Source of the DNA: Variovorax paradoxus | Lineage (GTDB): Bacteria; Pseudomonadota; Gammaproteobacteria; Burkholderiales; Burkholderiaceae_C | Assembly: GCF_030815855.1 (NCBI RefSeq) | Contig: NZ_JAUSXG010000001.1 | Span: 4,960,001-5,024,000 of the forward strand | Direction: 5' to 3' | DNA: 64,000 nucleotides | Shown: positions 25,224 through 34,235 of the stretch, piece by piece | Numbering within the stretch: position 1 is the stretch's first letter | Layout of the letters: each line of letters starts with the position of its first letter | The notes under the pieces: generated by a model | What the model was told of the DNA's origin: nothing | What the model saw: the letters and a program-made list of their open reading frames with translations, nothing else | Databases searched by the model: none | Position numbers and translations under genes: made by a program

Positions 25224-26144
25224 ATGAAGAACCTTCTCAAAGCCACCGCCATCGTTGCCGCATTGGTCTGCGGCGCCTCCGCCGCGCAGGCGCAAGCGCC
25301 CAAGCAGCCGCTGCGCATCGGCATGACCTTCCAGGAACTGAACAACCCGTACTTCGTGACGATGAAGCAGGCGCTCGAAGAAGCCGCGGCCAGCATCGGC
25401 GCGACCGTGGTCACCACCGATGCGCGGCACGACGTCGCCAAGCAGATCGGCGACGTGGAAGACATGATCCAGAAGAAGATCGACATCCTGCTGCTGAACC
25501 CGACCGACTCCTCCGGCGTGCAGTCGGCGGTGCGTTCGGCCAAGAAGGCGGGGCTGATCGTGGTGGCAGTGGACGCCAATGCGCAGGGGCCAGTCGATTC
25601 GTTCGTGGGCTCGAAGAACACCGATGCGGGCCGCCTCGCCTGCGAATATCTCGCAAAGAACATCGGCGAGAAAGGCGACGTGGCCATTCTCGACGGCATT
25701 CCGGTCGTGCCGATCCTGGAGCGCGTGAAGGGCTGCCGCGAAGCGTTGGCCAAGTACCCGGGCATCAAGGTGGTGAGCACGCAGAACGGCAAGCAGGAAC
25801 GCGCCACCGCGCTCACCGTGACCGAAAACATCCTGCAGGCCAACAAGGACCTGAAGGGCATCTTCAGCGTGAACGACGGCGGCTCGATGGGCGCACTGGC
25901 CGCCATCGAGGCCAGCGGCAAGGACGTGAAGCTCGCGAGCGTGGACGGCGCACCCGAAGCTATCAAGGCAATGCAGAAGCCGGGCTCGAAGTTCATCGCC
26001 ACCACCGCGCAGTACCCGCGCGACCAGATCCGCCTGGCCATCGGCATTGCACTGGCCAAGAAGTGGGGCGCCAATGTGCCGGCCGCCGTGCCGGTCGATG
26101 TGAAGCTGATCGACGCCGAGGGCGCGAAAACCTTCACCTGGTAA
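25224..26144 (+). CDS. Ribose-type ABC importer, periplasmic binding protein
   Basis: A 306-aa Peripla_BP_4 (RbsB-like) protein. AGGAG lies 11 bases upstream of the ATG at 25224. The signal peptide ends near ASAAQAQA, and the mature part begins with [30 protein letters not shown]. Conserved ligand segments follow: [51 protein letters not shown] and [11 protein letters not shown]. The ligand is probably a small polyol or sugar, judging from the dehydrogenase, kinase and SDR downstream. Confidence 0.92.
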   Translation: MKNLLKATAIVAALVCGASAAQAQAPKQPLRIGMTFQELNNPYFVTMKQALEEAAASIGATVVTTDARHDVAKQIGDVEDMIQKKIDILLLNPTDSSGVQSAVRSAKKAGLIVVAVDANAQGPVDSFVGSKNTDAGRLACEYLAKNIGEKGDVAILDGIPVVPILERVKGCREALAKYPGIKVVSTQNGKQERATALTVTENILQANKDLKGIFSVNDGGSMGALAAIEASGKDVKLASVDGAPEAIKAMQKPGSKFIATTAQYPRDQIRLAIGIALAKKWGANVPAAVPVDVKLIDAEGAKTFTW

Positions 26145-26157
26145 CCCGGGCTCTGCC

Positions 26158-27675
26158 GTGACCACGAACGACAGCGCCGAGATGCTTCGGCTCGAGGGCG
26201 TCTCGAAGAGCTTCCCCGGCGTGAAGGCGCTCTCGGGCATCGACCTCTCGATCCGCAAGGGCGAGGTGCACGCGCTGCTCGGCGAGAACGGGGCGGGCAA
26301 GTCGACGCTGATGAAGATCCTCGGCGGCATCTACCAGGCCGACGAGGGCCGCATCTTCATCGAAGGCCGCGAGCGCCGGTTCGGGGGCTACAGCGACGCG
26401 ATTGCGGCGGGCGTCGGCATCATCTTCCAGGAGTTCAGCCTCGTTCCGTACCTGAACGCGGTGGAGAACATCTTTCTGGGCCGCTATCTGAAGAACGGTT
26501 TCGGCCTGCTCGACAAGGCCGCGATGAAGCGCTCGGCGCAGGCGATCTTCGAGGAACTGGGCGTTCATATTGACCTCGGCGTGCCGATCTGCCGGCTCTC
26601 GGTGGCGCAGCAGCAGTTCGTCGAAATCGGCAAGGCGCTGTCGCTGAAGGCGCGGCTGCTGGTGCTCGACGAGCCGACCGCCACGCTCACGCCCAACGAG
26701 GCCGGACACCTGTTCAAGATCATGCGGGAGCTGCGCGCGAGAGGTGTGGCGATGATCTTCATCTCGCACCACCTGGACGAAATCTTCGAGGTGTGCGACC
26801 GCATCAGCGTGCTGCGCGACGGCGCTAATGCGGGGCATGCGGAGGTGGGCGCGACCGATGTGAATGCGCTGGTCGAGATGATGGTCGGCCGCAAGATCGA
26901 GCACAGCTTTCCGGCCAAGCCGCAGCCCGCGCCACGCGGACGCAAGGTGCTCGAGGTGCCGGAGATCCAGCTCACAAAGGGCGGCCCGGTGAACAGTTTC
27001 GAACTGCATGAAGGCGAGATCCTCGGCTTCGCGGGTCTCGTGGGATCGGGCCGCACCGAACTCGCGCTGGGCATGATGGGTGCCGACCGCGTGCACCGCA
27101 AGACGGTGCTGCGCAACGGCAAGCCCGTGCGCCTGAAAGATCCGACGCAGGCATTGGAGAACGGCATCGGCCTGTTGCCCGAGAGCCGAAAGGTCGAGGG
27201 GCTGATCACCGACTTCACGATCCGCTTCAACATCTCGATGAACAACCTGGGCAAGCACAAGAGCGTCGGGCTGGTGAGCCAGAAGTCGGAGAAACAAACG
27301 GCCGCTGAACTCTCAAGGCGTGTGGGCGTGAAGGCACCGGGCGTCGAGACGCGCGTGGCCACGCTGTCGGGCGGCAACCAGCAGAAGGTGGTGATTGCGC
27401 GCTGGCTCGACCACGATTGCGAGGTACTGATCTTCGACGAGCCCACGCGCGGCATCGACGTGGGCGCCAAGGCGGAGATCTACAGCCTGATGCGCGAACT
27501 CACGCAGCAGGGCAAGGCCATCATCATGATCTCGAGCGAGCTGCCCGAGATCGTGGGCATGTGCGACCGCGTGGCTGTGTTCTCGGGCGGGTCCATCGTG
27601 GCCACGCTCGAAGGTGACGTCATCAATTCGGGCGACATCATGCGTCACGCCACTTCGTCTGGGGGTCTTCAATGA
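26158..27675 (+). CDS. Ribose-type ABC importer, duplicated ATPase subunit
   Basis: A 505-aa RbsA-like protein with two nucleotide-binding domains. Domain 1 has Walker [11 protein letters not shown] (41-50), signature LSVAQQQ and Walker [12 protein letters not shown]. Domain 2 has a degenerate Walker A VGSGRTE near 296-302, intact LSGGNQQK and [16 protein letters not shown]. This asymmetry is normal for the family. Translation seems to start at GTG 26158, 13 bases after the binding-protein stop; the ATG at 26182 is the alternative. The gap to the permease gene is unusually long because a repeat lies there. Confidence 0.93.
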   Translation: MTTNDSAEMLRLEGVSKSFPGVKALSGIDLSIRKGEVHALLGENGAGKSTLMKILGGIYQADEGRIFIEGRERRFGGYSDAIAAGVGIIFQEFSLVPYLNAVENIFLGRYLKNGFGLLDKAAMKRSAQAIFEELGVHIDLGVPICRLSVAQQQFVEIGKALSLKARLLVLDEPTATLTPNEAGHLFKIMRELRARGVAMIFISHHLDEIFEVCDRISVLRDGANAGHAEVGATDVNALVEMMVGRKIEHSFPAKPQPAPRGRKVLEVPEIQLTKGGPVNSFELHEGEILGFAGLVGSGRTELALGMMGADRVHRKTVLRNGKPVRLKDPTQALENGIGLLPESRKVEGLITDFTIRFNISMNNLGKHKSVGLVSQKSEKQTAAELSRRVGVKAPGVETRVATLSGGNQQKVVIARWLDHDCEVLIFDEPTRGIDVGAKAEIYSLMRELTQQGKAIIMISSELPEIVGMCDRVAVFSGGSIVATLEGDVINSGDIMRHATSSGGLQ

Positions 27676-27698
27676 TTTGGATGACCTCGTCCTCAGGG

Positions 27699-27760
27699 TG
27701 CGCTCCCGCTGGCGGGGGACATTCGCCGAGGGGAGTACCCGGCGGCCTGTGCCCGCGCCC
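27699..27760. repeat. Dispersed palindromic element, family 1, internally deleted copy C
   Basis: A 62-bp fragment joins the outer left end of the element (GCGCTCCCGC) directly to its right end (GGGGGACATTCGC...GAGGGGAGTACCCGG...GGCCTGT). About 180 bp of the core present in copies A and B are missing. It lies between the ATPase and permease genes of the alditol importer, in the same orientation as copy B. Confidence 0.75.
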
Positions 27761-27832
27761 CGAACAACAGCACTTCGAACACAACCATCGCCACCTTCGC
27801 GCACTCAAGCATCGCGCAATGGAGCACCTGAG

Positions 27833-28813
27833 ATGAACGCAATCGCCACCCACGCCACGCCCCCGACACCCGCAGGCGGGTTCTTTACCGACCTGCGCCG
27901 ATCGACAGCCTTTCTGCCACTGGTCGGCCTGGTCGCGATTTCGATCTTCATGATCGTCGCGACCGATAACTTTCTATCGTGGGGCAACCTGCAGAACATT
28001 GCGCTGCAGTCGTCGATCAACGCCATCATCGCCGTGGGCATGACCGCCGCCATCCTCACCGGCGGCATCGATCTGTCGGTAGGTGCCGTGGTGGCGCTGT
28101 CGGGCACGCTGGCCTCGGGAATGATGGTGCAGTTCGGGCTGCCGCCGGTGCTTGCCGTACCGCTCGGGCTGGCGGTCGGCGTGGTGATCGGACTCTTCAA
28201 CGGCTACTGCGTGGCTTACCTTCGCATGCCGCCGATCATCGTGACGCTGGCCACCATGGGCATCGCGCGCGGCATTGCGCTGATCTACACCGGCGGCTAT
28301 CCGATCGATGGATTGCCGGAGTCGTTCGCCTTCCTCGGCGGTGGCGTGCTCGCGGGCATCAAGGTGCCGATCCTCATCATGCTGGCCACCTATCTCGTTG
28401 CGTACGTGCTGCTCAACATGGCGCCGTTCGGCCGCTATGTGTATGCCATCGGTGGCAACGAGGAAGCGACGCGGCTTTCGGGCGTGCGCGTGTCGCGCTA
28501 CAAGCTGCTGGTGTATGCGCTCAGCGGGTTCACTGCAGCCGTGGCCGGCATCGTGCAGGCGGCGCGCGTGACCAGCGGGCAGCCCGGCGTGGGTGTCGGC
28601 TTCGAGCTCGACGCCATCGCGGCGGTGGTGATGGGCGGCACGTCCATCGCGGGTGGACGCGGCGCCATCGTGGGCACGCTGGTCGGTGCGCTCTTGCTGG
28701 GCGTGCTGAACAACGGTCTCAACATGATCGGCGTGTCGCCGTACCTGCAATTGATCATCAAGGGAGGCATTGTGCTGCTTGCGATCTTCATCAGCCGCGA
28801 GGCAAAACGCTGA
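27833..28813 (+). CDS. Ribose-type ABC importer permease
   Basis: A 326-aa RbsC-like inner-membrane protein with about nine hydrophobic segments. Family motifs are LQSSINAIIAVGMTAAILTGGIDLSVGAVVALSG, MPPIIVTLATMGIARGIALIYTGG and IGGNEEATRLSGVRVSRYKLLVYALSG, the last being the coupling region contacting the ATPase. The ATG at 27833 follows GCACCTGAG, a weak ribosome-binding site. It is the third component of the importer. Confidence 0.93.
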   Translation: MNAIATHATPPTPAGGFFTDLRRSTAFLPLVGLVAISIFMIVATDNFLSWGNLQNIALQSSINAIIAVGMTAAILTGGIDLSVGAVVALSGTLASGMMVQFGLPPVLAVPLGLAVGVVIGLFNGYCVAYLRMPPIIVTLATMGIARGIALIYTGGYPIDGLPESFAFLGGGVLAGIKVPILIMLATYLVAYVLLNMAPFGRYVYAIGGNEEATRLSGVRVSRYKLLVYALSGFTAAVAGIVQAARVTSGQPGVGVGFELDAIAAVVMGGTSIAGGRGAIVGTLVGALLLGVLNNGLNMIGVSPYLQLIIKGGIVLLAIFISREAKR

Positions 28814-28830
28814 CCCTCTGTCTTTGCCTT

Positions 28831-28949
28831 GCTCCTTCCCCCGCTGGGGGAAGGCTGGGATGGGGGCACGCGGCGCTGGTTCGGCCACAGCGCCTCATCC
28901 ACCGCCGCTTGCCCCCACCCCTGCCCTCCCCCGGAAGGGGAGGGAGAAA
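28831..28949. repeat. Dispersed palindromic element, family 2, copy 1
   Basis: A 119-bp noncoding element with two internal hairpins: CCTTCCCCC / GGGGGAAGG (9 bp) and CCCTCCCC / GGGGAGGG (8 bp). Outer complementary stretches (CTGGGATGGGGGC and GCCCCCACCCCTG) would allow a three-way cruciform. A second copy in the same orientation lies at 62583-62699. It fills the 172-bp gap between the permease and dehydrogenase genes. Confidence 0.8.
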
Positions 28950-28985
28950 AACGGAACCAACACCCTCTCTGACCACAAGGAACCC

Positions 28986-30116
28986 ATGTCTTATCAAAAG
29001 CTCCAGCCCGGCGCGTCGGGCGCCATCGGCAAACTCGCCGCCATGCAGGCCGTCGTCTGCCACGGCCCGAAGGACTACCGCCTCGAGACCGTCGATGTGC
29101 CAACCATCGGCCCGAACGAGCTGCTGATCTCCATCGCAGCCTGCGGCATCTGCGCCTCCGACTGCAAATGCCACTCGGGCGCGAAGATGTTCTGGGGCGG
29201 CGACGGACAGCCTTCATGGGTCAAGGCACCCGTGATTCCCGGCCATGAGTTCTTCGGATACGTCGAAGCACTCGGCGAAGGTGCGGCCGAACACTTCGGC
29301 GTGGAGCAAGGCGACCGCGTGATCGCCGAGCAGATCGTGCCCTGCGACAAGTGCCGCTTCTGCACCTCGGGCAAATACTGGATGTGCGAGGTGCACAACA
29401 TCTTCGGCTTCCAGCGCATCGTGGCCGACGGCGGCATGGCCGACTACATGCGGCTGCCGCCGACCTCGCGCGTGCACAAGATCCCCGACGGCATCTCGCT
29501 CGAAGACGCGGCCATCATCGAGCCGCTCTCGTGCGCGATCCACACGGTCAACCGCGGCGACATCCAGCTCGACGACGTGGTGGTGATCGCGGGCGCCGGC
29601 CCGCTCGGCTTGATGATGGTGCAGGCCGCGCACCTGAAGACGCCGAAGAAGCTGATCGTGATCGACCTCGTGCCCGAGCGCCTCGCACTCGCCAAGAAGT
29701 TCGGCGCCGACGTGACGATCAATCCGAAGACCGAGAACGCCGATGCGATCGTGAAAGGCCTGACCGAAGGCTACGGCTGCGACGTGTACATCGAGACCAC
29801 GGGCGCGCCCGTCGGCGTGACGCAGGGGCTGGACATGATCCGCAAGCTCGGCCGCTTCGTCGAGTTCAGCGTGTTCGGCTCAGAGACGAGCGCCGACTGG
29901 TCGATCATCGGCGACCGCAAGGAGCTCGACGTGCGCGGCGCGCACCTGGGCCCCTACTGCTACCCGATTGCGATCGACCTGCTGGCGCGCGGGCTCGTCA
30001 CCTCGAAGGGCATCGTGACGCACGACTTTCCGTTGACCGAGTGGGAGCGCGCCTTCAGACTGGCCAACTCGCTCGATTCCATCAAGGTGCTGCTCAAGCC
30101 GCAGCCCCGATCCTGA
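28986..30116 (+). CDS. Zinc-dependent alditol dehydrogenase (threitol/erythritol dehydrogenase-like)
   Basis: A 376-aa medium-chain dehydrogenase. Catalytic zinc ligands lie in CGICASDCKCH and PGHEFFGYVE; the structural zinc Cys4 lobe is CDKCRFCTSGKYWMC; the NAD fold is VVVIAGAGPLGLMMVQAAHL. The ATG at 28986 was chosen for its fit to family length. The insert HSGAKMFWGGDGQPSWVKAPVIPGHEF and ...IVPCDKCRFC...YWMCEVHNIFGF match bacterial threitol/erythritol dehydrogenases better than sorbitol or xylitol enzymes. It should oxidise the imported polyol to a ketose for the kinase. Confidence 0.85.
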   Translation: MSYQKLQPGASGAIGKLAAMQAVVCHGPKDYRLETVDVPTIGPNELLISIAACGICASDCKCHSGAKMFWGGDGQPSWVKAPVIPGHEFFGYVEALGEGAAEHFGVEQGDRVIAEQIVPCDKCRFCTSGKYWMCEVHNIFGFQRIVADGGMADYMRLPPTSRVHKIPDGISLEDAAIIEPLSCAIHTVNRGDIQLDDVVVIAGAGPLGLMMVQAAHLKTPKKLIVIDLVPERLALAKKFGADVTINPKTENADAIVKGLTEGYGCDVYIETTGAPVGVTQGLDMIRKLGRFVEFSVFGSETSADWSIIGDRKELDVRGAHLGPYCYPIAIDLLARGLVTSKGIVTHDFPLTEWERAFRLANSLDSIKVLLKPQPRS

Positions 30117-30130
30117 AAGACGGTGTTGTC

Positions 30131-31657
30131 ATGAAGTACGTGATCGGCGTCGACATCGGCACGCAGAGCACCAAGTGCCTCTTGGTCGGCATCGAGGGCA
30201 AGGTGCGCTCGCAAAGCAGCGTGGCCTACCAACCCGAGACGCCGAAGCCGCTGTGGGCGCAGCAGGACTGCGAGGTGTGGTTCGACGCGGTCTGCGAGAG
30301 CGTGCGCGCCTGCGTCGCGAAGAGCGGCATCGCGCCGGCCGATATCGCGGCGATGTGCGTGAGCAGCCTGTACGGCGGCGCGGGCATCCCGGTCGATGAA
30401 GCGATGCAGCCGCTGCACCCTTGCCTGATCTGGATGGACCGCCGCGCCACCGCCGAGGTCGATGCGGTGAACGCAACAGTCGATGTCGCGCGGCTGCAAG
30501 CGATCACCGGCAACGGCATCGACAGCTACTACGGCTTCACCAAGATGCTGTGGATTCGCGAGCACCTGCCCGAGGTGTGGGCGAAAACGCGCTACTTCCT
30601 GCCGCCCAACAGCTACGTCAACTGGCGGCTGACGGGCGAGCTTGCGGTCGACCACAGCTCGGCCGGCAATATCGGCGGTGTGTACGACGCGGCGCAGCGC
30701 AACTGGTCGGACGAAGCCATGCGCATGCTCGGCATTCCGTCGCGCATGATGCCGCCGCGCCTGGTCGAATCGAGCGGCGTGGTCGGCGGCCTGAATGCCG
30801 AGTGGGCCGCGAAGCTGAGCTTGGCCGAAGGCATGCCGCTGATGGCGGGCGGCGTCGATGCGGCCGTGGCCACCTTCTGCGCCGGCGTGACCGGCAGCGG
30901 CGACCATGTCGCGATGATCGGCACCAGCATGTGCTGGGGCTTCGTGAGCCCCACAGTGGATGCACGCCACAAGCTCATCACCATGCCGCACGTCTACCGT
31001 GGCGCGGACCGCAGCTATGTGTTCGGCGGCGCCATCACCGCGGGCGCAGCCGTCACGTGGTTTCGGGAAACCTTCTGCCAGGCGGAAACGGCCGAGGCCG
31101 CCCGCACCGGTGAAGACGCGCATGCGCTCATTGAGCGCAAGGCCGTCGATGTGCCACCGGGTGCGGAAGGCCTGGTCTTCCTGCCCTACCTGATGGGCGA
31201 GCGCAGCCCCATCTGGGATGCGCAAGCCAAGGGCGCGTTCATCGGCCTCTCGCTCGCGCACAGCCGCGCACACCTGTACCGCGCGGTGCTCGAGGGCGTG
31301 AGCTTCGCGCTGCAGCACAACATCGAAGCCGGCCGGCAAAGCGGGCAACCGCTGGACAACCGATTGATCGTGGTCGGCGGCGCTGCGCATTCGGATCTCT
31401 GGATGCAGATCGTGGCCGACATCACGGGCTACCCGGTGTTCACCATCGAGGAAGAAGTCGAGGCAGCGCTGGGCGCGGCGATGCTCGCGACGCTCGGTGC
31501 GGGGCTGGTCGATGCGGCAACGGCCGAGCGCGGCTGGGTCACGCTGGTGGAGCGCGCGCGGCCCGAACCGGCGGCGCAAGCCGTGTACCGCGAGCGCTTC
31601 GATATCTACAAGTCTCTTTACCCTGCGTTGCACGATGCGATGCACCGACTGAAATGA
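30131..31657 (+). CDS. FGGY-family carbohydrate kinase (xylulokinase-like)
   Basis: A 508-aa sugar kinase. The N-terminal ATPase fold begins YVIGVDIGTQSTKCLLV. The FGGY substrate region includes HPCLIWMDRRATAEVDAVN and AGGVDAAVATFCAGV, and the C-terminal signature is YRAVLEGVSFALQHNIEAG with LIVVGGAAHSDLWMQIVADITGYPV. It lies 14 bases after the dehydrogenase gene. It probably phosphorylates the ketose (erythrulose or xylulose type) made by that enzyme. The exact substrate is open. Confidence 0.9.
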   Translation: MKYVIGVDIGTQSTKCLLVGIEGKVRSQSSVAYQPETPKPLWAQQDCEVWFDAVCESVRACVAKSGIAPADIAAMCVSSLYGGAGIPVDEAMQPLHPCLIWMDRRATAEVDAVNATVDVARLQAITGNGIDSYYGFTKMLWIREHLPEVWAKTRYFLPPNSYVNWRLTGELAVDHSSAGNIGGVYDAAQRNWSDEAMRMLGIPSRMMPPRLVESSGVVGGLNAEWAAKLSLAEGMPLMAGGVDAAVATFCAGVTGSGDHVAMIGTSMCWGFVSPTVDARHKLITMPHVYRGADRSYVFGGAITAGAAVTWFRETFCQAETAEAARTGEDAHALIERKAVDVPPGAEGLVFLPYLMGERSPIWDAQAKGAFIGLSLAHSRAHLYRAVLEGVSFALQHNIEAGRQSGQPLDNRLIVVGGAAHSDLWMQIVADITGYPVFTIEEEVEAALGAAMLATLGAGLVDAATAERGWVTLVERARPEPAAQAVYRERFDIYKSLYPALHDAMHRLK

Positions 31658-31706
31658 ACCCTTGCTTTCCGATTCGCTGCGGGCGTTTGATATTTGCTGA
31701 TCCGAG

Positions 31707-31950
31707 GCGCGCTCCCGCCGACGGGGTACCTTGCTCCGCGAATGTCCCCCGGCCTGCGGCCTCCTCCTTGATTTCGCTGCGCAAGGCACCCCATCGACGT
31801 GAGCGTTGCACACAGCGGTGGTTGATCAGCAATACACCACGAGCGTGCCCCAGTGCACTGGGCATCGGGTGCTCCCCGCAGCGAAATCAAGGAGGGGCGA
31901 AGCCGGGGGACATTCGCGGAGGGGAGTACCCGGTGGCCTGTGTACGCGCC
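31707..31950. repeat. Dispersed palindromic element, family 1, copy B
   Basis: About 244 bp, the reverse complement of copy A at 10039-10282. Inverted arms of about 43 bp (31738-31781 and 31878-31919) share the cores CGAATGTCCCCCGGC and CTCCTTGATTTCGCTGC. It lies in the 341-bp gap between the kinase and SDR genes. The rest of that gap holds no recognisable promoter or ORF. Confidence 0.85.
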
Positions 31951-31998
31951 CTGAATGCATCCATCGCACCTCACGCCACCACGGCGAAAACAACTGAC

Positions 31999-32736
31999 AT
32001 GAATATCTCCTTCGACTTCTCCACCCAACGCGCACTCGTCACCGGCGCCAGCAGCGGCATCGGCCGCGCGGTCGCAGTGCGGCTCGCGCAATCAGGCGCA
32101 GCGGTAACGGCCGTGGGCCGCAATGCCGCAGCACTCGACACCCTGCACACAGAAGCGGGCTGCACGCCACTGGTGATCGATATCGAAAATGCGGCCGCAT
32201 TGGAACGAGCACTCGCACCATTGCCGGCATTCGATCTCGTGGTGAACTGCGCCGGCATCGCATTGCTCGAATCGGCGCTCGACTTCCAAGCCGAAAACTT
32301 CGACGCCGTGATGGCCGTCAATGCACGTGCCGCGGCGCTGGTGGCCTCGCGCTGTGGCAAGGCGATGGTTTCGGCAGGCGTGCGCGGCAGCATCGTCAAC
32401 GTGTCGAGCCAGGCTTCGCTGGTCGCGCTCGACGCACACCTCTGCTACTGCGCATCGAAGGCCGCGATGGATGCGATCACGCGGTCGCTGTGCCTCGAGT
32501 TCGGGCCTCACGGCATTCGGGTGAACAGCGTGAATCCGACCGTCACGCTCACGCCGATGGCCGAACAGGCCTGGGCCGATCCCGCGAAGAGCGCGGCTGC
32601 GCTCAAGAATATTCCGCTCGGGCGGTTTGCGCAGGTCGACGAAGTGGTGGCGCCGATCTTGTTTCTGCTCTCCGATGGCGCATCGATGATCAGCGGCGCG
32701 GCGCTGCCGGTGGACGGCGGCTACACCATCGTCTGA
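31999..32736 (+). CDS. Short-chain dehydrogenase, L-xylulose-reductase-like
   Basis: A 245-aa classical SDR. The cofactor motif is ALVTGASSGIGRAVA, the NAG motif is LVVNCAGIALL, and the catalytic Ser/Tyr/Lys lie in VNVSSQASLVALDAHLCYCASKAAM. The C-terminus (VNPTVTLTPMAEQAW...IPLGRFAQVDEVVAPILFLLSD) closely follows dicarbonyl/L-xylulose reductases. A polyol/ketose interconversion in the same pathway is likely. A family 1 repeat separates it from the kinase, so co-transcription is probable but not certain. Confidence 0.88.
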   Translation: MNISFDFSTQRALVTGASSGIGRAVAVRLAQSGAAVTAVGRNAAALDTLHTEAGCTPLVIDIENAAALERALAPLPAFDLVVNCAGIALLESALDFQAENFDAVMAVNARAAALVASRCGKAMVSAGVRGSIVNVSSQASLVALDAHLCYCASKAAMDAITRSLCLEFGPHGIRVNSVNPTVTLTPMAEQAWADPAKSAAALKNIPLGRFAQVDEVVAPILFLLSDGASMISGAALPVDGGYTIV

Positions 32737-32757
32737 AGCCGCTGCGGCGAAGGGTCT

Positions 32758-33072
32758 TCAGGCAAAGCGGCTTTTGCCCCCCGGCGCATCGAGCAGTGCG
32801 TCGAGGTTCTTTGCGATCTTCTGCTCGATCTGGTCGCTGAAGCTGCTGAACAGAAAACCCAGCGTGGCTTCCAGCGTCAAGGTGTCGGCCGTGACCTCCA
32901 CCGTGCCGTCGATGCCCGCGCGGCTGAACACCGCAACATCGCTGGTCTCGCCTTCGGTATAAGTGCATTCTAGGCCGTAGTCCTGCTCGACCTGCTGCAT
33001 CCATTGGCGTGCGACTTCGCGTGCGCCGGCAATGCCCAGCGCGTGGTTTCGTTCGATATGGATGTCAGGCAC
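32758..33072 (-). CDS. PHA-system family protein (PHA_gran_rgn-like)
   Basis: A 104-aa protein with the family opening PDIHIERNHALGIAGAREVARQWM and the middle LTLEATLGFLFSSFSDQIEQKIAKNLDALL. Such proteins are found with polyhydroxyalkanoate genes. I chose the GTG at 33072, since it follows GGAGATCAC and fits family length; a reading up to 33294 lies inside the aminopeptidase gene. The start overlaps the aminopeptidase stop by eight bases, so the genes are coupled. Function in the granule system is not established. Confidence 0.8.
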   Translation of the reverse strand: MPDIHIERNHALGIAGAREVARQWMQQVEQDYGLECTYTEGETSDVAVFSRAGIDGTVEVTADTLTLEATLGFLFSSFSDQIEQKIAKNLDALLDAPGGKSRFA

Positions 33073-34201
33073 CGTGATCTCCGTGGTTGTCTTGGTTCTT
33101 GTGGATGGAATTGTTCGTCTGCAGGACACCGGTGGCCGTTTGCAGTGCATGGCGCCGCTCATCCATCGTCGGCAACGCGGCGATGCGGCGGACTTCCTTG
33201 TAGAAGCGCGGCCAGTTGCGGCCCTCGCGTTCGAACAGCGCCTCAAAGCCGGGCACCAGATCGTCGTAAGCCCCCTGGGCTGCGAAGGTCGCATTGTTGG
33301 CGCGTGCCACCCACAGGTCGTAGGCGCCCTGGCGCGGGCCTTGCCATTCTGCGCGCAGCCCGGCGTAGCGCTGCCGGAAATCGTCCATGGCCGCCTTTTT
33401 CATGGCGTCGACCGCCGCCCAGTCGCCAGCCTTGGCCTGCGCGGATTCGTACACCTGGCCGAGCGCACGGCGCGTTTGGAGAGCCAGCGCGCGGAACTGC
33501 TGGCGCTGTGCATCGAAGCGCGCGTACTCGCTTCGCGCGGCCTCGCCCGCCTCGCGCTGCAGCCACAGGGCTCCGCCGATGCGCTCCACCGCCGTGGCGT
33601 ACGACTCGTTGAAGACGGTGTCGCCCGGCACATAGAGCACCTGGTGCGAGAGTTCGTGAAACACGATGCGGGCCAGCTCGCCCTCGGGGTAGCCGATGAA
33701 GGTGGAAAGCAAGGGATCGCCGCCGGCCCAGTTCATCCAGCCCAGCGTCGAATATGCGGGCACGGGGTAGACGGCCGTTTCCAGGCCCTTGGCACGTTGC
33801 GCCTCGGCTTCGGCCTTGGCCGCGGCCTCGTCGTAGTAGCCGCGATAGCCCACGCAGCCCGCTACTGGAAAGCACCAGTTCTTGAGCGTGAGCGAATACG
33901 GCGGCGTGGCCACCACATTCCACACCGCCGCGGGACGGCGCAGGTCGGCGTAGGCCTTGTAGCTGGGGTTGTCGGGCAGTGCCAGTTCGGTCACCGCAAA
34001 GCGGCGGATGCGCTGCGCGAGTTCGAGCTTGGCTTTGAGCGGCTCGGAGACGGCCGGGTCGGCCAGCCACTCGGGCACCGGCTTGGCGGCCCGCATGATG
34101 CCGATGTGGCCGCTGGCCGACTGCCAGTAGTAGCCGAGGTCGGCGCAGCCGCTGAGCAGCAAGAGCGCGCCGGCCAGGGCGGATGCGGGGGCGGCCCTCA
34201 C
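33065..34201 (-). CDS. Zinc aminopeptidase-like lipoprotein (PF10023-like)
   Basis: A 378-aa protein. The GTG at 34201 gives a lipoprotein signal (ALAGALLLLSGC, lipid Cys at residue 19) and overlaps the upstream molybdoenzyme stop in a GTGA arrangement. The zinc site is HELSH at residues 182-186 with a likely third ligand Glu in VFNESYATAVERIGG. Tyr-rich segments such as DLGYYWQSASGHIGIM are typical of the predicted-aminopeptidase family. It should be anchored in the periplasm. Much longer readings of this frame are antisense-like and lie inside the molybdoenzyme. Confidence 0.85.
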   Translation of the reverse strand: MRAAPASALAGALLLLSGCADLGYYWQSASGHIGIMRAAKPVPEWLADPAVSEPLKAKLELAQRIRRFAVTELALPDNPSYKAYADLRRPAAVWNVVATPPYSLTLKNWCFPVAGCVGYRGYYDEAAAKAEAEAQRAKGLETAVYPVPAYSTLGWMNWAGGDPLLSTFIGYPEGELARIVFHELSHQVLYVPGDTVFNESYATAVERIGGALWLQREAGEAARSEYARFDAQRQQFRALALQTRRALGQVYESAQAKAGDWAAVDAMKKAAMDDFRQRYAGLRAEWQGPRQGAYDLWVARANNATFAAQGAYDDLVPGFEALFEREGRNWPRFYKEVRRIAALPTMDERRHALQTATGVLQTNNSIHKNQDNHGDHGA

Positions 34202-34235
34202 CCCAACCCTCTCCCGGAGGGAGAGGGGGCGAGGC
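34195..34235. repeat. REP-like repeat at the molybdoenzyme / aminopeptidase junction
   Basis: The stretch has the form CCCTCACCCC followed by a perfect 9-bp hairpin (CCCTCTCCC, GGA, GGGAGAGGG at 34207-34227), a relative of the repeat at 6206-6243. It encodes the last residues of the molybdoenzyme (APSPSGRGLG) and covers the start region of the aminopeptidase gene. Confidence 0.75.
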
